A DNA stretch of 64,000 nucleotides from Neocallimastix lanati (nom. inval.). Lineage: Eukaryota; Neocallimastigomycota; Neocallimastigomycetes; Neocallimastigales; Neocallimastigaceae. Location of the stretch: positions 182,501 to 246,500 of the forward strand of contig JACVTC010000121.1 of assembly GCA_016946835.1 (NCBI GenBank), written 5' to 3'. The notes under the pieces are model-generated. The model made no database searches. It worked only from the letters and a program-made list of their open reading frames with translations, and had not been told where the DNA came from. This document shows, in pieces, positions 46,839 through 59,789 of the stretch. The position numbers and the translations under genes were made by a program. Position 1 is the stretch's first letter, and every line of letters starts with the position of its first letter.

Positions 46839-46929
46839 TATAAATATATTTTTAAAAGATTTAATATTTATATTTGTTAAATATCAATATATCAATATTA
46901 TTGGTTATAATATAATAAATTTTTTTTTA

Positions 46930-46961
<32 letters not shown>

Positions 46962-47539
46962 TTTAAAATGTATCATCCATTCTCTAAAATAAAATTTTAA
47001 TTAATTATAAAATTGAATTAATTTAATAGAAAATAATTTATTTATATTTGTATAAAACAAATGTAATATATATTTTTCCTTTTTTTTTTTGAATTTATAT
47101 ATTCTTTAATTTATTAATTTAATTTTATATATCTATTTTATATTTGTGCTTTAGAAAAAGATTAAAGAATTATTATCAATCCTTTTATGAGAGAAACACT
47201 CATAACCTTATTTACTATTTCATTTATTAGTAATGATTAATAATTAATGTTTATTTATATAATTTTATTTTCTCCTACATATATTCATAAATCATAATAA
47301 AAATAAAAATTTTAGTAATGTAATTGCTAACTTTGGTCAATACTAAGACAAATGATCAAAATAATACTCTTAACATTTTTAAATAAATATCTAAAACTTT
47401 TATTAAATAATACATGATCATATATATTTTTTATATAATCTTATTTTATTTTTTTCATTTTTTTTTTTTTTTTTTTTTTTTTAATTAAATACAATTTTTA
47501 ATTTCATTGTATTTATTATTTTATTTAAAATTAATATTG

Positions 47540-47572
<33 letters not shown>

Positions 47573-47700
47573 GCTTCATCATTATATTTTTTATATCTTG
47601 TTATTTATTCATTTTACTATACATATATATACATTTTATCATTATTGTTATTTTTATTTTTTTTTTTTTTAAATACTTATTAAGAAATTATAATATATGC

Positions 47701-47748
<48 letters not shown>

Positions 47749-47798
47749 TAATTTATTTTATTATTATTATAATTACTATTGTTATTATTGTTTCCCTC

Positions 47799-48720
47799 TT
47801 AAGATGATGGTTGCTTTTGTTTATCTTTTTTTATCGTGGAAAAATTGGAGCTTTGTGAATTAGGGGATATGATGTCAGTTGTGGTTGGTGTTGTTGTGGA
47901 TACTGGTGATTGAAGAAGAGGGGGAGGATTATTATTACTATCATTAATAATGGTAGCCGTGGTTTGGGTATTTCCATTCTTTGAGTTAAAATAGTGTGGG
48001 GAATGTGAATACGAATGCATATTATTACGTGTTTCTAGAAAGGTTGAAGAAGAAGGTGGTGTTAATGGTGGTGCTAATTTTAACTTATAGGTATCATTTA
48101 TTTTATTGGTATCTAAAAGTGAAAATACATAATTTGGATCGGTAAGACGGGGAGGTGTAAATTGATTTTGATGATTGATAGTTTGATGAGGACGACGATT
48201 ACTATTACTATTACTATTATCATCACTATCACCAGTTATGGTAGAAGTAAGACTAGAAAAGAAATTAACCGCATTAGACATAAAAACTGGAGTAGATTTT
48301 GATTTCAGAGCAGAATTAACAATAGTACTGGAGGATGGAGAGGAAGATAAAAGGTTTTTATCTTTCATTTGAAGAAGTGTGGATGTTTTGGTTGGAGATT
48401 GTGTTAATTTTGGTGTAGGATAGAAATTTTCTTCTTGATTTATTTTTTCTTCATTATCATTATCATAATCATTGTCATCATATTTTTCTTTTTCTTTTCC
48501 TTTTCCTTTATTAAATGATTCATATCGACTGGTCGTTGCATTTACTGGCAAAGTTTTATATTTCAATTTATTTCTAAGATGTTGATTCATTCCTTCCTTA
48601 GGTAAATTATTTCTAGTTTCCTTTGCCTGTTGATATTCTATTTCAGATAATATTTCATACTATTAAAATTTCATTTATTAATATAATTAGTTAGTTAGTA
48701 GATATTATTATTACTATTTC

Positions 48721-48814
<94 letters not shown>

Positions 48815-51800
48815 TTAAAAATTTTTCTTTATTTTAATAATTTGTTCTTTTTTATTATTATTTAAATTAATTTAATATTATTATATTTTAATAATTCAAT
48901 GACTATTACCTTTGGTACTGAATTAGTTAACAATTCAAATTGATCAAGAGAAACAATTTGTTGCTCTTTATTATCTTCCTTTATTTCCTATTATTTATAT
49001 GAAATATTAAAATTTAATAAATTAATAAATAAATAAATTAATAAATAATATATATATGAATAAATAAATAAATAACATTAAATAATTAATAAGATAAAAA
49101 ATTTTTAAATAATATATAGTATTAGAATTTATTATTGTAATAATAATAATAATAATGATAATTTATTTTTTTATTTTTATTTTTTTTTTTTTTTAATTTC
49201 TTTCTTATATACCTTTTTAATATAATTTTTTGGTGGAAGAGTTGAAAGTTCAGTAATCGCACTTGAAGAGGATTGATCATGACTGATATTACTACTACTT
49301 TTATTATCACTATCAAAAGTAAAACTTGATTTATTTTTTAATGATGATAAAATTCCTAATTTTTCTTTCTTTTGTTTCTGAAGATTTTGTTCCAAAGTTA
49401 CTTTATTATCATTTTGAGATGGAATTGAGGAAGAAGTAGAAGAGATAGATTTTTTTCTTTCGGATATAGACATTTCATGAGAGTTATTGTATGGTAAGGT
49501 AAGAGGAAGATAGAAATTATCATAAAGATTGGCTTTTTTAATTGCTTTTAGTTTTTTATTTTTTGTATGTAATTTTTGATGATACTTCTTTAATAGTTTC
49601 GATTGTTGTTGTCCTTGAGAGAAATTGCCATCATCGTTATCATCATCATCACAAATTGGACATAATTTTAACCAAAATGGATTTCTTTCTATTTTAGTAT
49701 GACCTCTTAAACTATCATTCAAACTTCCTTTACTAGAGATACTATTATGATTTTCTTGTTTATTTTGATTATCATATGAGTCAGTCATATCAGTGCTTTG
49801 ATCTTGGGAAAGTTTATGAAGTTTACTGAAGAAATGATGATGACTAATGACATAGTCATAGAGACAAGCTTTATGGAAAAGATGACCACAAAAGAAATAA
49901 ACAACAGATTCATCATTTTCAATTTCGGTTTTTTCCAATTTAAGATGATTTAATTCTTGACTTTCTTTATAATTATTATTTTTTCCAATGGTAAAATTTC
50001 TTATTGCCGTGTCAGAAATCCTGTTACGAGGATTTCTATTTTGAGATGAAGGTGGTGAAGAAATTAATTTTTTCCTACAGAGACCACAGAAATGTCCATC
50101 CATTTTTATTGCTTTATGAAGATCATAATTTAATAGATAGGTATTTTGTGAGATATCCTCCATAGTAATTTTACTCACTGATTTAAGAAGATTTAATTCA
50201 TAATTATACATATCAATAACTAATAAAATAATTTCTTTATATTCTCCATACTTGGAATCATCTTTCTTTTCCTCTGAAATTAATTTAATAATAAGCTTAG
50301 GAAAAGAAACATAACCAACCATACTATTTAATATGGTTTTTAAGTAGCTTTGAAGTGTATCTGATAAATTTATATCATTCCAAATGTCTACTATAATATT
50401 TTTATTTGATTTATATTTATTATTTTCGGTATTAGTTTTAGGTGATTTCGTTAAATTGGATGATGTAGATGGAATATTTTCATTTTCATCTTCATCTTCA
50501 TTTTCATTTTCATTTTCATTTTCATTTTCATTTTCATTTTCATTTTCATTTTCATTTTCATTTTCATTTTCATTTTCATTTTCATTTTCATTTTCATTTT
50601 CATTTTCATTTTCATTTTCATTTTCATTTTCATTTTCATTTTCATTTTCATTTTCATTTTCATTTTCATTTTCATTTTCATTTTCATTTTCATTTTCATT
50701 TTCATTTTCATTTTCATTTACATTTACATTTACATTTACATTTACATTTTCATTTTCATTTACATTTTCATTTTCATTTTCATTTTCATTTACATTTACA
50801 TTTACATTTACATTTTCATTTTCATTTACATTTTCATTTTCATATTGATTTTGATCTTGATTTTGATTTTCATTGATTTTAATTTCATTTGTATTATTAT
50901 CATTATTATTATTATTACTTTCAATTTCATTTCCTTTTTCATTTATTGACTCTGTATTAATGCCAATTTTATTATTTTCAAGAATACTATTTTGTTTAAA
51001 TATTTTATCCACATTTAAATTCTTTTCTTTTTCTATACTTCCATTTGAATCACTTAAATCTTTAATCTTATCTTCTTCAATAAAACGAATTATTTTTTGA
51101 ACAGATTTTTTACGAGAATTCAATTCCATTTTTTTTATTTCTTTTATTATAGGGGATTCATTATTTATTATATATTTCTTGTATTGACAATATTGTCTTG
51201 CAAATGTAATAAAAAGTTTATACCATAATACTTTATTATCATTTGATTTCTCTGATTTTGAATGGCGATCATTGGAAATACTATTCCTTTTAAATTCGTT
51301 TTTACTGACCTTTTCTTCTTTTGATGTGGAGATGGCACGTCGACAAAGATCAATAGCCTTTTCCATTTGAATTTCAATTATTTCAAAAAGAGTTTTTATT
51401 TGAGGTTTTAATCGTTCCTCTTCAATTTCTCCATATATAGTATAATGAATATCAGCTTTATTTAGGAGTGCACGATCCAACCCTTTTAAGAGTTCATTAA
51501 TTTTATTAAATTGCTCCTGTATATAATTTAAGAAACAATCTAATGCCTTATTCATATCTCCAGATTTTTCCATAATCCATGCATTAGCATCTATGACATT
51601 ATAACGTTTACATATTTCACTAATTTTTTTAGTAGAATAGAAATAATTCTGATACGTTTTATCTATAAATTTTAAATAGGTAATTACTTGTTCTGGTTCA
51701 TATTGACACATGAGTTCAATATATTCGTCATTGATATCATTTTTAAATAAAATAAATGGTGAAGTGATTTGGAATTCTTTTGTACTGATATTTTCTTCCT

Positions 51801-54435
51801 TTTCATTAGAGTCATTTATTTTTGCTTTACCTTTTTCAATAGTTCCAATTAGTGGAGTTCCTTTCATATAAAAAGATAAGCATAAAATACGAGTAATTAA
51901 TTCTTGAATCATATTATAATTAGTTGATGAATTCATGGTGACAACAGTAAATTCATTTTTAGACTTTTTCTTAATTTTCTTATTATTCATTTTGTTGAGT
52001 TTAGGTGTAATCTCAATAATATCTGAAGAAAAAGTTACTTCTTTTAGTTGTTGAGTTCCTAAATCTTTACTATTTTGACTTATATTACCTATACTATTAT
52101 TATTTAAAATTTCTAAATTATTATTATTACTACCTGTCATTATATGGATTGTGGGTCCTAAATCGAGAATAAGTTGGACTATACTTTTTAAAAATAGATA
52201 TTTGGAATCTTTGGGTACAATTTCGTGATAGATAGAAAGCCAATCATTTGGCGAAAATAATAATATAATAATATATGCAAGTTTTATATGATCAATATTT
52301 AATAATTTCTCTATATTTCTGATAATAATCTTTTTTATATCATTCAGTTGTTCAGAGGTCAAATGAGAATAGTTTATTATATTAGGATTAGTAATATGTA
52401 TAGTAACTTCAGATTCATTATTAATATCAATTTTACTTGCAAGTGGTTGCTGATAATTATTAGATAAATGTAAAATCTCAAATATACATTGATATACATC
52501 CTTTTGGCGATAACGATCGAATATATAACATTCAATAACTTTTGCATATTTTTTATTCTTTAAATAAATATTTTCACATAACTTATAATATTTTGCTTTT
52601 TTGTATTTTTTTAATAATATTTCTTCACTTTCTGGTGGATTGTATATTGAAAGAATAGATTGAATGGAACGTTGACGCATATCTCTAGATTCCCAAACAG
52701 TTAAACCTAATGAATTTACAAATAACGTTGAATTTGTTAAATCTTCTCTTGATAGTTTTTCTTCATTATATGTTTTGATATAAAATTCGTCTTCTTTATA
52801 ATTTAATAAAAAGTTATAAATTTTTTCCAAAATATCTTCTTCAAGATAAATAAATGTAGAAAATTTGGATATCATACGACTAATAAATTCGTAAAATTGA
52901 AGAATTTCATGATTTGAAAATTCATTTGTATTTTCAATGACGTTAAATAAAATATGAATAATATACTGATAATTGATTTTTTTTAAACTTTTATCTGTAT
53001 TATCAAAATCAACATAATCTATATCATTATTGATCATAAATTGATTTGTTTTACTTATTAGAGAGGTATCTTTATCAATTTTCAAGTAATCTGGATCTAA
53101 AATAATTTCCTCATTCATAGAAGTATCTTCAAATGCAGCACCAAGTACTTTTAACATTTCATTAGTATTTCGTTTAAGTAATTCTTTTAAATAAGGGTAT
53201 GGGGTTGAACCGATGACAATGTCTTTGAATTCCTTTCTATATTGCCATTTAATATAATTTTTTGAAAATAAAAAATTATAGCATTGAATTTTAGCTTCCT
53301 TAGGATTATCTTTATTTGGAAGACCAAATGGAAAAGATTTACCACTTAATGAATATGCTATAAATACATAAAGCATATATTCAATATCTTTTTTCTTCTT
53401 ATTATATATTTTTTTAGTATAATTTGCATTTTTATCCTCCTCATTATTTTCAATTAAAGAATCTATAATAGTTAAACTTTTTTCTCTGGATTTATTTTTT
53501 TTATTTATATCACCTTCTGATTTTGGTTTTAAATTATTTGTAAGATTATTCTGTGAATTTAATTCATGTTTAATATCATCAACATTATTTTCGGATCGGG
53601 TTTTCAATTTTATAAAATTTATATTATATTGTGAATCATTTATGTCTTGTTGGTTATCATTATTTACAATTAAATTATTTTCTTTTATTTTTATTATGTC
53701 CATTAATATTTCAATTATAGGTGAAATTGAGTCTTTAAGAACATGGGAATAAATATAAATAAGTCCTTTAAACAATTTTTTATCTCTAAATATTTTTATT
53801 ATATGGTCTATATTAAGTAATGTTGGATCTATAAGAATAATACATTCTTCTAATCGAGAATACCATTTTTTCTCATAAAAATAATTAATAAATCCATCAC
53901 TAATTGTTGGATTTAAATTATCTTCTGTATAAAGTTTATCAATTTTGTGATTTAAAATATAGATCTCCAGAGTTTCAAAAAATATATCTTGTAAATGACA
54001 TTCTGAAAATTTATCATAAATATGACCATATAAAAGATCAAAACGATTGATAGTAATACATACTTCAAAACAAATATGTGACAAATGCTGATAAACTGCT
54101 TTATCACTCATTTCAGGATTTATATATTCATAATCAACTGGAACCACTAATGTCATATTAACGTAAGACACCAATAATTTTTCAATATATTCACTAGTAT
54201 CTGTCATTCTTTTTTCATTATTTGTTGGTAAATTCATTACAGCGTGTTTTCCATTATTCTTATAAAAATCAATAGCAATAGAAATAGCTTCAACAATGTT
54301 ACCTGAGCGGATAAGAGTAGATATTCTTTCTTCCCAAGAAAATAATGATACAATATAAAATTTTGTTCTACACTGTATTTTTGTAATTATTTAACAAAAT
54401 TTTATATATTTATATGTAAATGTAAATTATTATTA

Positions 54436-54476
<41 letters not shown>

Positions 54477-57456
54477 GAATTTACCAATATACATAATCTT
54501 CCTTTAAATGACTGAACACTATGATGATAAGTTATTGCTTCAAAATTTAAATTTGATGAAAAAGAATTTATACTCTGACATAAAATCTGTTTTTTGCATA
54601 CATCGGATTTTTCTACTGAATTCATTAATTGGACATCAAAAATAATAAGATTTTCTTGATTATCCATTAAAACAATATACTATTTATTTTATAAAATATA
54701 AATATAATAAATATTTATAAAACTATTTATCTTATATTTATCTATATACATTTATCTATATATATAAATATAATTCAATAAATAAATAATTAAGCTTACT
54801 TGTGTATTTAACCATCTTATTAATGTAATGTTATTTTTTGATTTCCAATTTCCAATTGAAATAAATTGATAATTAAATTTATTATTATTCTTTCTATGTT
54901 TTGATACTCTAACAATAGTTAAGTGATTATTATACGAATATGCTAATAATGGATCATTTACTTTTATTTTATTATTATTATTATTATTTTTTTTATTTTT
55001 TTTTTTTTTTTAAAAAAAGAAGTAAAAATAAGTATACAAATAAATTACATATTTAAATTACTTTTTTTTTTTTTTTAATTTATATATAAATTTATAATAA
55101 TAAGAAAAAAAAAAGATTAAATACTTCTTATGTTAGTGCCTTTTTCAGTTTTTAATGCCGGATACCATGATAAACATGAACATGTTTCTAGTTTTATATT
55201 ATCTTTTAAATCTAAGTCTTTATTCCACTTATCACAGTACTGAACATTTATTTCAGGTTTCATACTAAATACAGTTATCTTAAATTATTTAATTAATAAT
55301 TATTAATATTATATTAAACATTCATTTAATATTAATAATGACAATGAAATATAATAATATTTACTGAGTCTGTTGTACTAAATGCTACAAGATTTGTATC
55401 TTCAATTGGATGGTTTGCGTTTCCTTTTGTTAAAACTGATAATGATAGTATCGGAGACAAATCTTCTTTAAGCTTTAACATTTGTTCTGTACCATATAAT
55501 TTTGTAGTTGTGACATAATAAATCATTAAAATTTTTTGTATTAAATGATAAAATATCATTCCCTATACAAAAAAAATATTCAATCAGTAATATTAATTAG
55601 TATATTTTTCAACTTGATTATATATATTTTAATAACAAATAATAATTAATTATTTTATACTTTGTTATCTGCACTAATAATTTCTGATGTAGATATAAAA
55701 TCAATAAATGTAATTGTTGAATTTTCTTGATGCATTTTTTTTTTATTATCATCTTTAGTACTTTTTGGAAAAATTTCCTTTACTTTTGTTGATTGTTCTA
55801 TATCCCATACAGTTATTTTTCCATTTTGATGACCTGAAGCAACATATGTATTATCAGGTGATATTGTAATTGAAGTTACAGGTGATATATCAATTCCTTC
55901 ATTTGTAAAACCAAACATAACTTTAAGATTTTGATTTAAATCATAAACTAATACAGCACCATTTGACATACCAAAAACAATATACTTTTTTATCTTTTAT
56001 TATTAAATATAAAAATATTTTAATACAACTTGCTTATTATTTATTGGCCTAATTATAATACTTGAAAAATAAAATTAATTTTAATATTTACACAAAAAAC
56101 AGTTGGCATTCCAATTTCTTCTTTAATTCTTTTTGAATATAACTGTTCAGAAATTGTTCTTAGTTTTGTCCACTGAAACTTCATTAAGCAATATATATTC
56201 ACATAATAAATATAAAAATATAATTTAATTTAATATAAATATAAAGAAATTTTAAACAAATTATTTTATTCTTGATATATACAACATCTGATGGACCTGG
56301 AGGCATTGCATTCCCTATTTGATTTCCAAACGCTTTAATTGATACGTATGAAAAATTAGATTTTGATGGTAAATGATGATTAGATTCTGATGTTCTTCTA
56401 TACCTTGATATACTTTTAGGTGGGCCATTATTAAATGAATTTATATTATTTCTTTTGAATGAAGGTGAAGACAACGAAGAACTGACACTTTGAGTTTCTA
56501 TATGAAACTATTTAAATATATTATTATATTAATATAATTTTATATTAATAAATATATATATAAATATAAATATAGATATTAATATTAAAAGATTTTAATA
56601 TAAATTAAATATTAATATAACTGAAGAATAATATTTAATAATATAATACTGTAATAATATAAATTACATTATTATCAAAATAATTTTGAATTTTACTGCT
56701 TGCTAATGACTGAATGTCATCTATATATTCTTCAGGTAAATCATTACTTTCTTTCAAAATTTCATCCAACGTTAAACGATTTTCTATAATACAATTAATA
56801 AGTATTTAGAAATATATTTTAATTATATTTAATATTTAAAATATGTTTACTCCATTTAATTATTATTAACTTAATGTACCTGTTTTATTAATAAATTGCT
56901 CATATAATTTTATTTCTAATACAATTTTTTCAATTATACTTTCTGTTTTTGTATAAATAAATGAATTATTTGTTGGATTATCTACAGAAATTTTATTTAA
57001 ATTATTATCTTTTTCAAAATTTAATAATTGCTCCTTTAATATTTCTAATTCTGATTTCTTTTGTTTTAAATCATTAGATGATATATTTGGTAGTTCATTT
57101 TCAGGTATAATAATATTATTAAATTTCGCTTCTAAATTTGATATAACTTGAATGGGATCTTATTATTTACATTTATCGATTGTTTAAATAATAATATATT
57201 AAATGCTTAATTAGTAAATAAAATATAATAAGAATTATATATTTTTATTATAAATAATATTAATCTATAAACATTTAAAATGTAATAACATTAATATATA
57301 ATTAAATTAAAGTTTTTATTTTTCTCAATTTCTTTAAGAATAATAAAAGAAAAAAAAAAAGAAACAATAATATAGTAAATAAAATCTACTTCTTGCAATA
57401 ATCATTCATGTTATTTTTTATAATAAAAATTTTAAAAAATTACCTGTTTTTTCCAT
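47799..57456 (-). CDS. VPS8: Vps8, CORVET endosomal tethering complex subunit
   Basis: This is a subunit of the CORVET tether that acts with Rab5-type GTPases in early endosome fusion. Thirteen exons join in phase: 57456-57444, 57158-56880, 56783-56668, 56507-56283, 56178-56092, 55984-55661, 55562-55365, 55278-55125, 54960-54800, 54679-54485, 54372-49213, 48987-48910, 48659-47799. They give about 2,616 residues, against roughly 1,300-1,400 in yeast and human. N-terminal motifs FQWTKLRTISEQLYS and VFGMSNGAVLVYDLNQNLK open a WD40-type propeller with ASGHQNGKITVWDI. The long exon has SWEERISTLIRSGNIVEAI.IA.DFY and the Vps8 block FEVCITINRFDLLYGHIYDKFS, then clathrin-repeat-like helices. The C-terminal RING has CGLCRKKL, FFCGHLFHKAC and LCPIC. 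The C-terminal SLDQFELL...YEILSEIEYQQ also fits. Extra length comes from Asn/Glu-rich insertions. The first exon codes only 13 nt. Confidence 0.93.
48719..48814. repeat. (TTA)n microsatellite in the last VPS8 intron
   Basis: About 95 bp of ATT units between exons 12 and 13. Confidence 0.95.
50475..50845 (-). repeat. Hexanucleotide coding repeat (GAAAAT)n encoding Asn-Glu/Asn-Val
   Basis: About 60 units of 6 bp inside VPS8 encode alternating Asn-Glu, with blocks of Asn-Val where GAA became GTA. The frame stays open across about 370 bp. It lies between the helical region and the RING domain and is expected to be disordered. Confidence 0.95.
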
Positions 57457-57588
57457 TATTATTTATATGTTTATTATTTATTTATTTATTTATTGATTTA
57501 TTTAATATTTCATTATAAATACTTTCTTAAAAAAATAATATTTTGATATATGTATATTACTTTTGATATACACAATTGTTCAATTTCT

Positions 57589-57624
<36 letters not shown>

Positions 57625-57879
57625 CAGCTTTATTTGAATGAGAACTTACTTTATAGATAATAGTAGATAATTTAATGACATATTTCATTAATTTAATTAG
57701 CTTTTAATATTATATTTTAATATATTTTTTAAAAATTGATGTTTATTAAAAAATTAATTAATTATATTGATTCACGTGAGTATTATAAATATTATACATA
57801 AATATATTATAAAATTATTATTTAAGTTTTTTTTTATTTTATGCAAATAAATTATTTTTATTCTTTTTCAGAAGTTCAT

Positions 57880-58860
57880 AATTTAAAACTTTGATGTTAC
57901 ACCATCCAGTATTACTTTAAATATGTTTAATCGTTTAACTAAATAAATGGCTTCACATACCGCTGAGTTACTTATAGAAAAAGAGTAGAATAATAATTAT
58001 TTTTAAAGTAATTATTGAAACACTTGAAACTTAATAAATCCTCTGGATTGAAAAAGTATGCAGTTATTGTACTAGGAGTTTTAAGGTAAGATAAATAAAA
58101 ATATCTTTATTATTAATGTTTTGACAAGTATTGAAAGAACGCAACGACATTAATTTGTTCCAATTGTACCATAATTTGTTATGTGATTTAGAAGATAGTT
58201 CTGATGTACTAACTAATTTATTTAAATCAATTACAAGGCTGAAAAAATTAGTCGTGAAATTCACGCCATGACCTATCATTGAAAACACAAAACTCAAAAA
58301 AATAAAACAAAAGAAAAACTAGCCTGAATATCAAATGTTAATATTTTGATACCAAATTGTTAACAAAAAAATCACTATAGGACTAGGAGACAAACAACTT
58401 ACAGGAATCTTGAAGGTTCAAAACTCATACTAATCAACCCTTCTGTACAATCTTAATACATATACTCCAAAACATTTGATGTTTAGATGCTCGTAAACAA
58501 CTTATTAAAGCTTTTGAATAAGTTTTGTATTAATAACGTATTTTTGTCACTCGAAGGTCACATAAAAATCGCTACCATTATGTAAAGTACCTAACTTACT
58601 TTTATCTTTCCAACATTTAAAGTTAATATGGTCGTATAAATAAGTCATCTTCTCTATAGTTAATGTGCCTATTAGTTCATCAAATGCGTATCCCTTTTTT
58701 TTTCATGACCAACCAAGTCATGGCTTTCGTCTATCCATTTCTGATTAATGTAAGACAATACTAAAAACTTACCGATATTGTTATGCTCCAAATCAATTTC
58801 ATTTGCTATCTCCATTACCACAACACATTCAAGAATCATCAATTCACAAATGTATAGATA
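57880..58860 (-). pseudogene. Decayed coding-like stretch, unidentified
   Basis: Clearly richer in G and C than its flanks, with protein-like pieces on the minus strand in shifting frames. Examples are VVMEIANEIDLEHNNIGKFL, then WIDESHDLVGHEKKR; after a frame change GYAFDELIGTLTIEKMTYLY, DHINFKCWKDKSKLG, and further on FSMIGHGVNFTTNFFSLVID. Stops separate the pieces. The source gene or transposon is not recognised. It could be an old retroelement or a dead duplicate gene. Confidence 0.4.
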
Positions 58861-59397
58861 TAAATGATAAAAAAATTATATTTTATTTAATTTTTTTAAA
58901 TATTAAATATTAATATTCAAAATTACTAATGAAAAATTGATGGTAACATTTATTTTTACAGGATTTAGTAAAAACATTTTCATTTTGATCGAACTATAAT
59001 AACGTAAAATTAGTATTTGATAGTATCAATATTGTAAATCTGGTACATATACATTTAAACTACCACAAAAATAGTATATATTTTTTTATTACTATTATTA
59101 TTTATTTAATTTATAAAATATAAGAATATGTAATTATGTATATTAATATATATTAATAGGATTTAAATTATAAAAAAAATACAAATAACTCTTTTTTATA
59201 TAATTAGATTTTTATAATATATTTAATTTTTACATATAAATTTTATTATTGTTTTAAAATTAATAAATGTATATATATAATTATATTAAATAAATTTTAT
59301 AGTAGAAATTTTAAAATTTTTTGATACTGATTGGTAATAATTTGATTAGCCTGTAGAAAAATTTACATTTTTTAAATAACTAAAAGAAATTTTTTTT

Positions 59398-59428
<31 letters not shown>

Positions 59429-59520
59429 GATATATAGACACAAAGATTAGTATATAAAAATTTAAAAAATTTATAGAATATTTTTCAGAAACATATACAT
59501 TATTCTTTCATTACTTTTAA

Positions 59521-59560
<40 letters not shown>

Positions 59561-59770
59561 GAAAAATCTTATTTAAAATATACCTAATTAATATTTTTTT
59601 ATTGATTTATTTTTGGAAAAGGTAAGAAATCAAGGAAATTAGTATATATAAATTATATAACATAATAAAATAAAAAAAAAAAAAAATATTAAACCATTAT
59701 TATTGCTTAAAATTATATTATTAATTGAAATATTAAAAATTAAAATATTTTAAAATATAATTAAAGTTTA

Positions 59771-59788
59771 ATGGAAGACATCAATTAA
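59771..59788 (+). promoter_or_regulatory. Short upstream ORF before importin start
   Basis: ATG GAA GAC ATC AAT TAA: a five-codon frame whose stop ends one base before the main ATG at 59790. If the mRNA leader includes it, it could limit or permit re-initiation at the main start. Confidence 0.4.
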
Positions 59789-59789
59789 A

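Larger units (their letters stand above)
57457..59789. other. Intergenic region between divergent VPS8 and importin genes
   Basis: Contains a poly-A (about 57593-57620), a 1-kb less AT-rich decayed stretch described separately (about 57880-58860), and a poly-T (59526-59559). The ends serve as upstream regions for both genes. Confidence 0.7.

Noticed and set aside
50384-50876. Plus-strand Phe-Ser and His-Phe repeat frames
   Set aside because: They are antisense shadows of the VPS8 (GAAAAT)n coding repeat. The minus-strand VPS8 frame is supported by family motifs on both sides.
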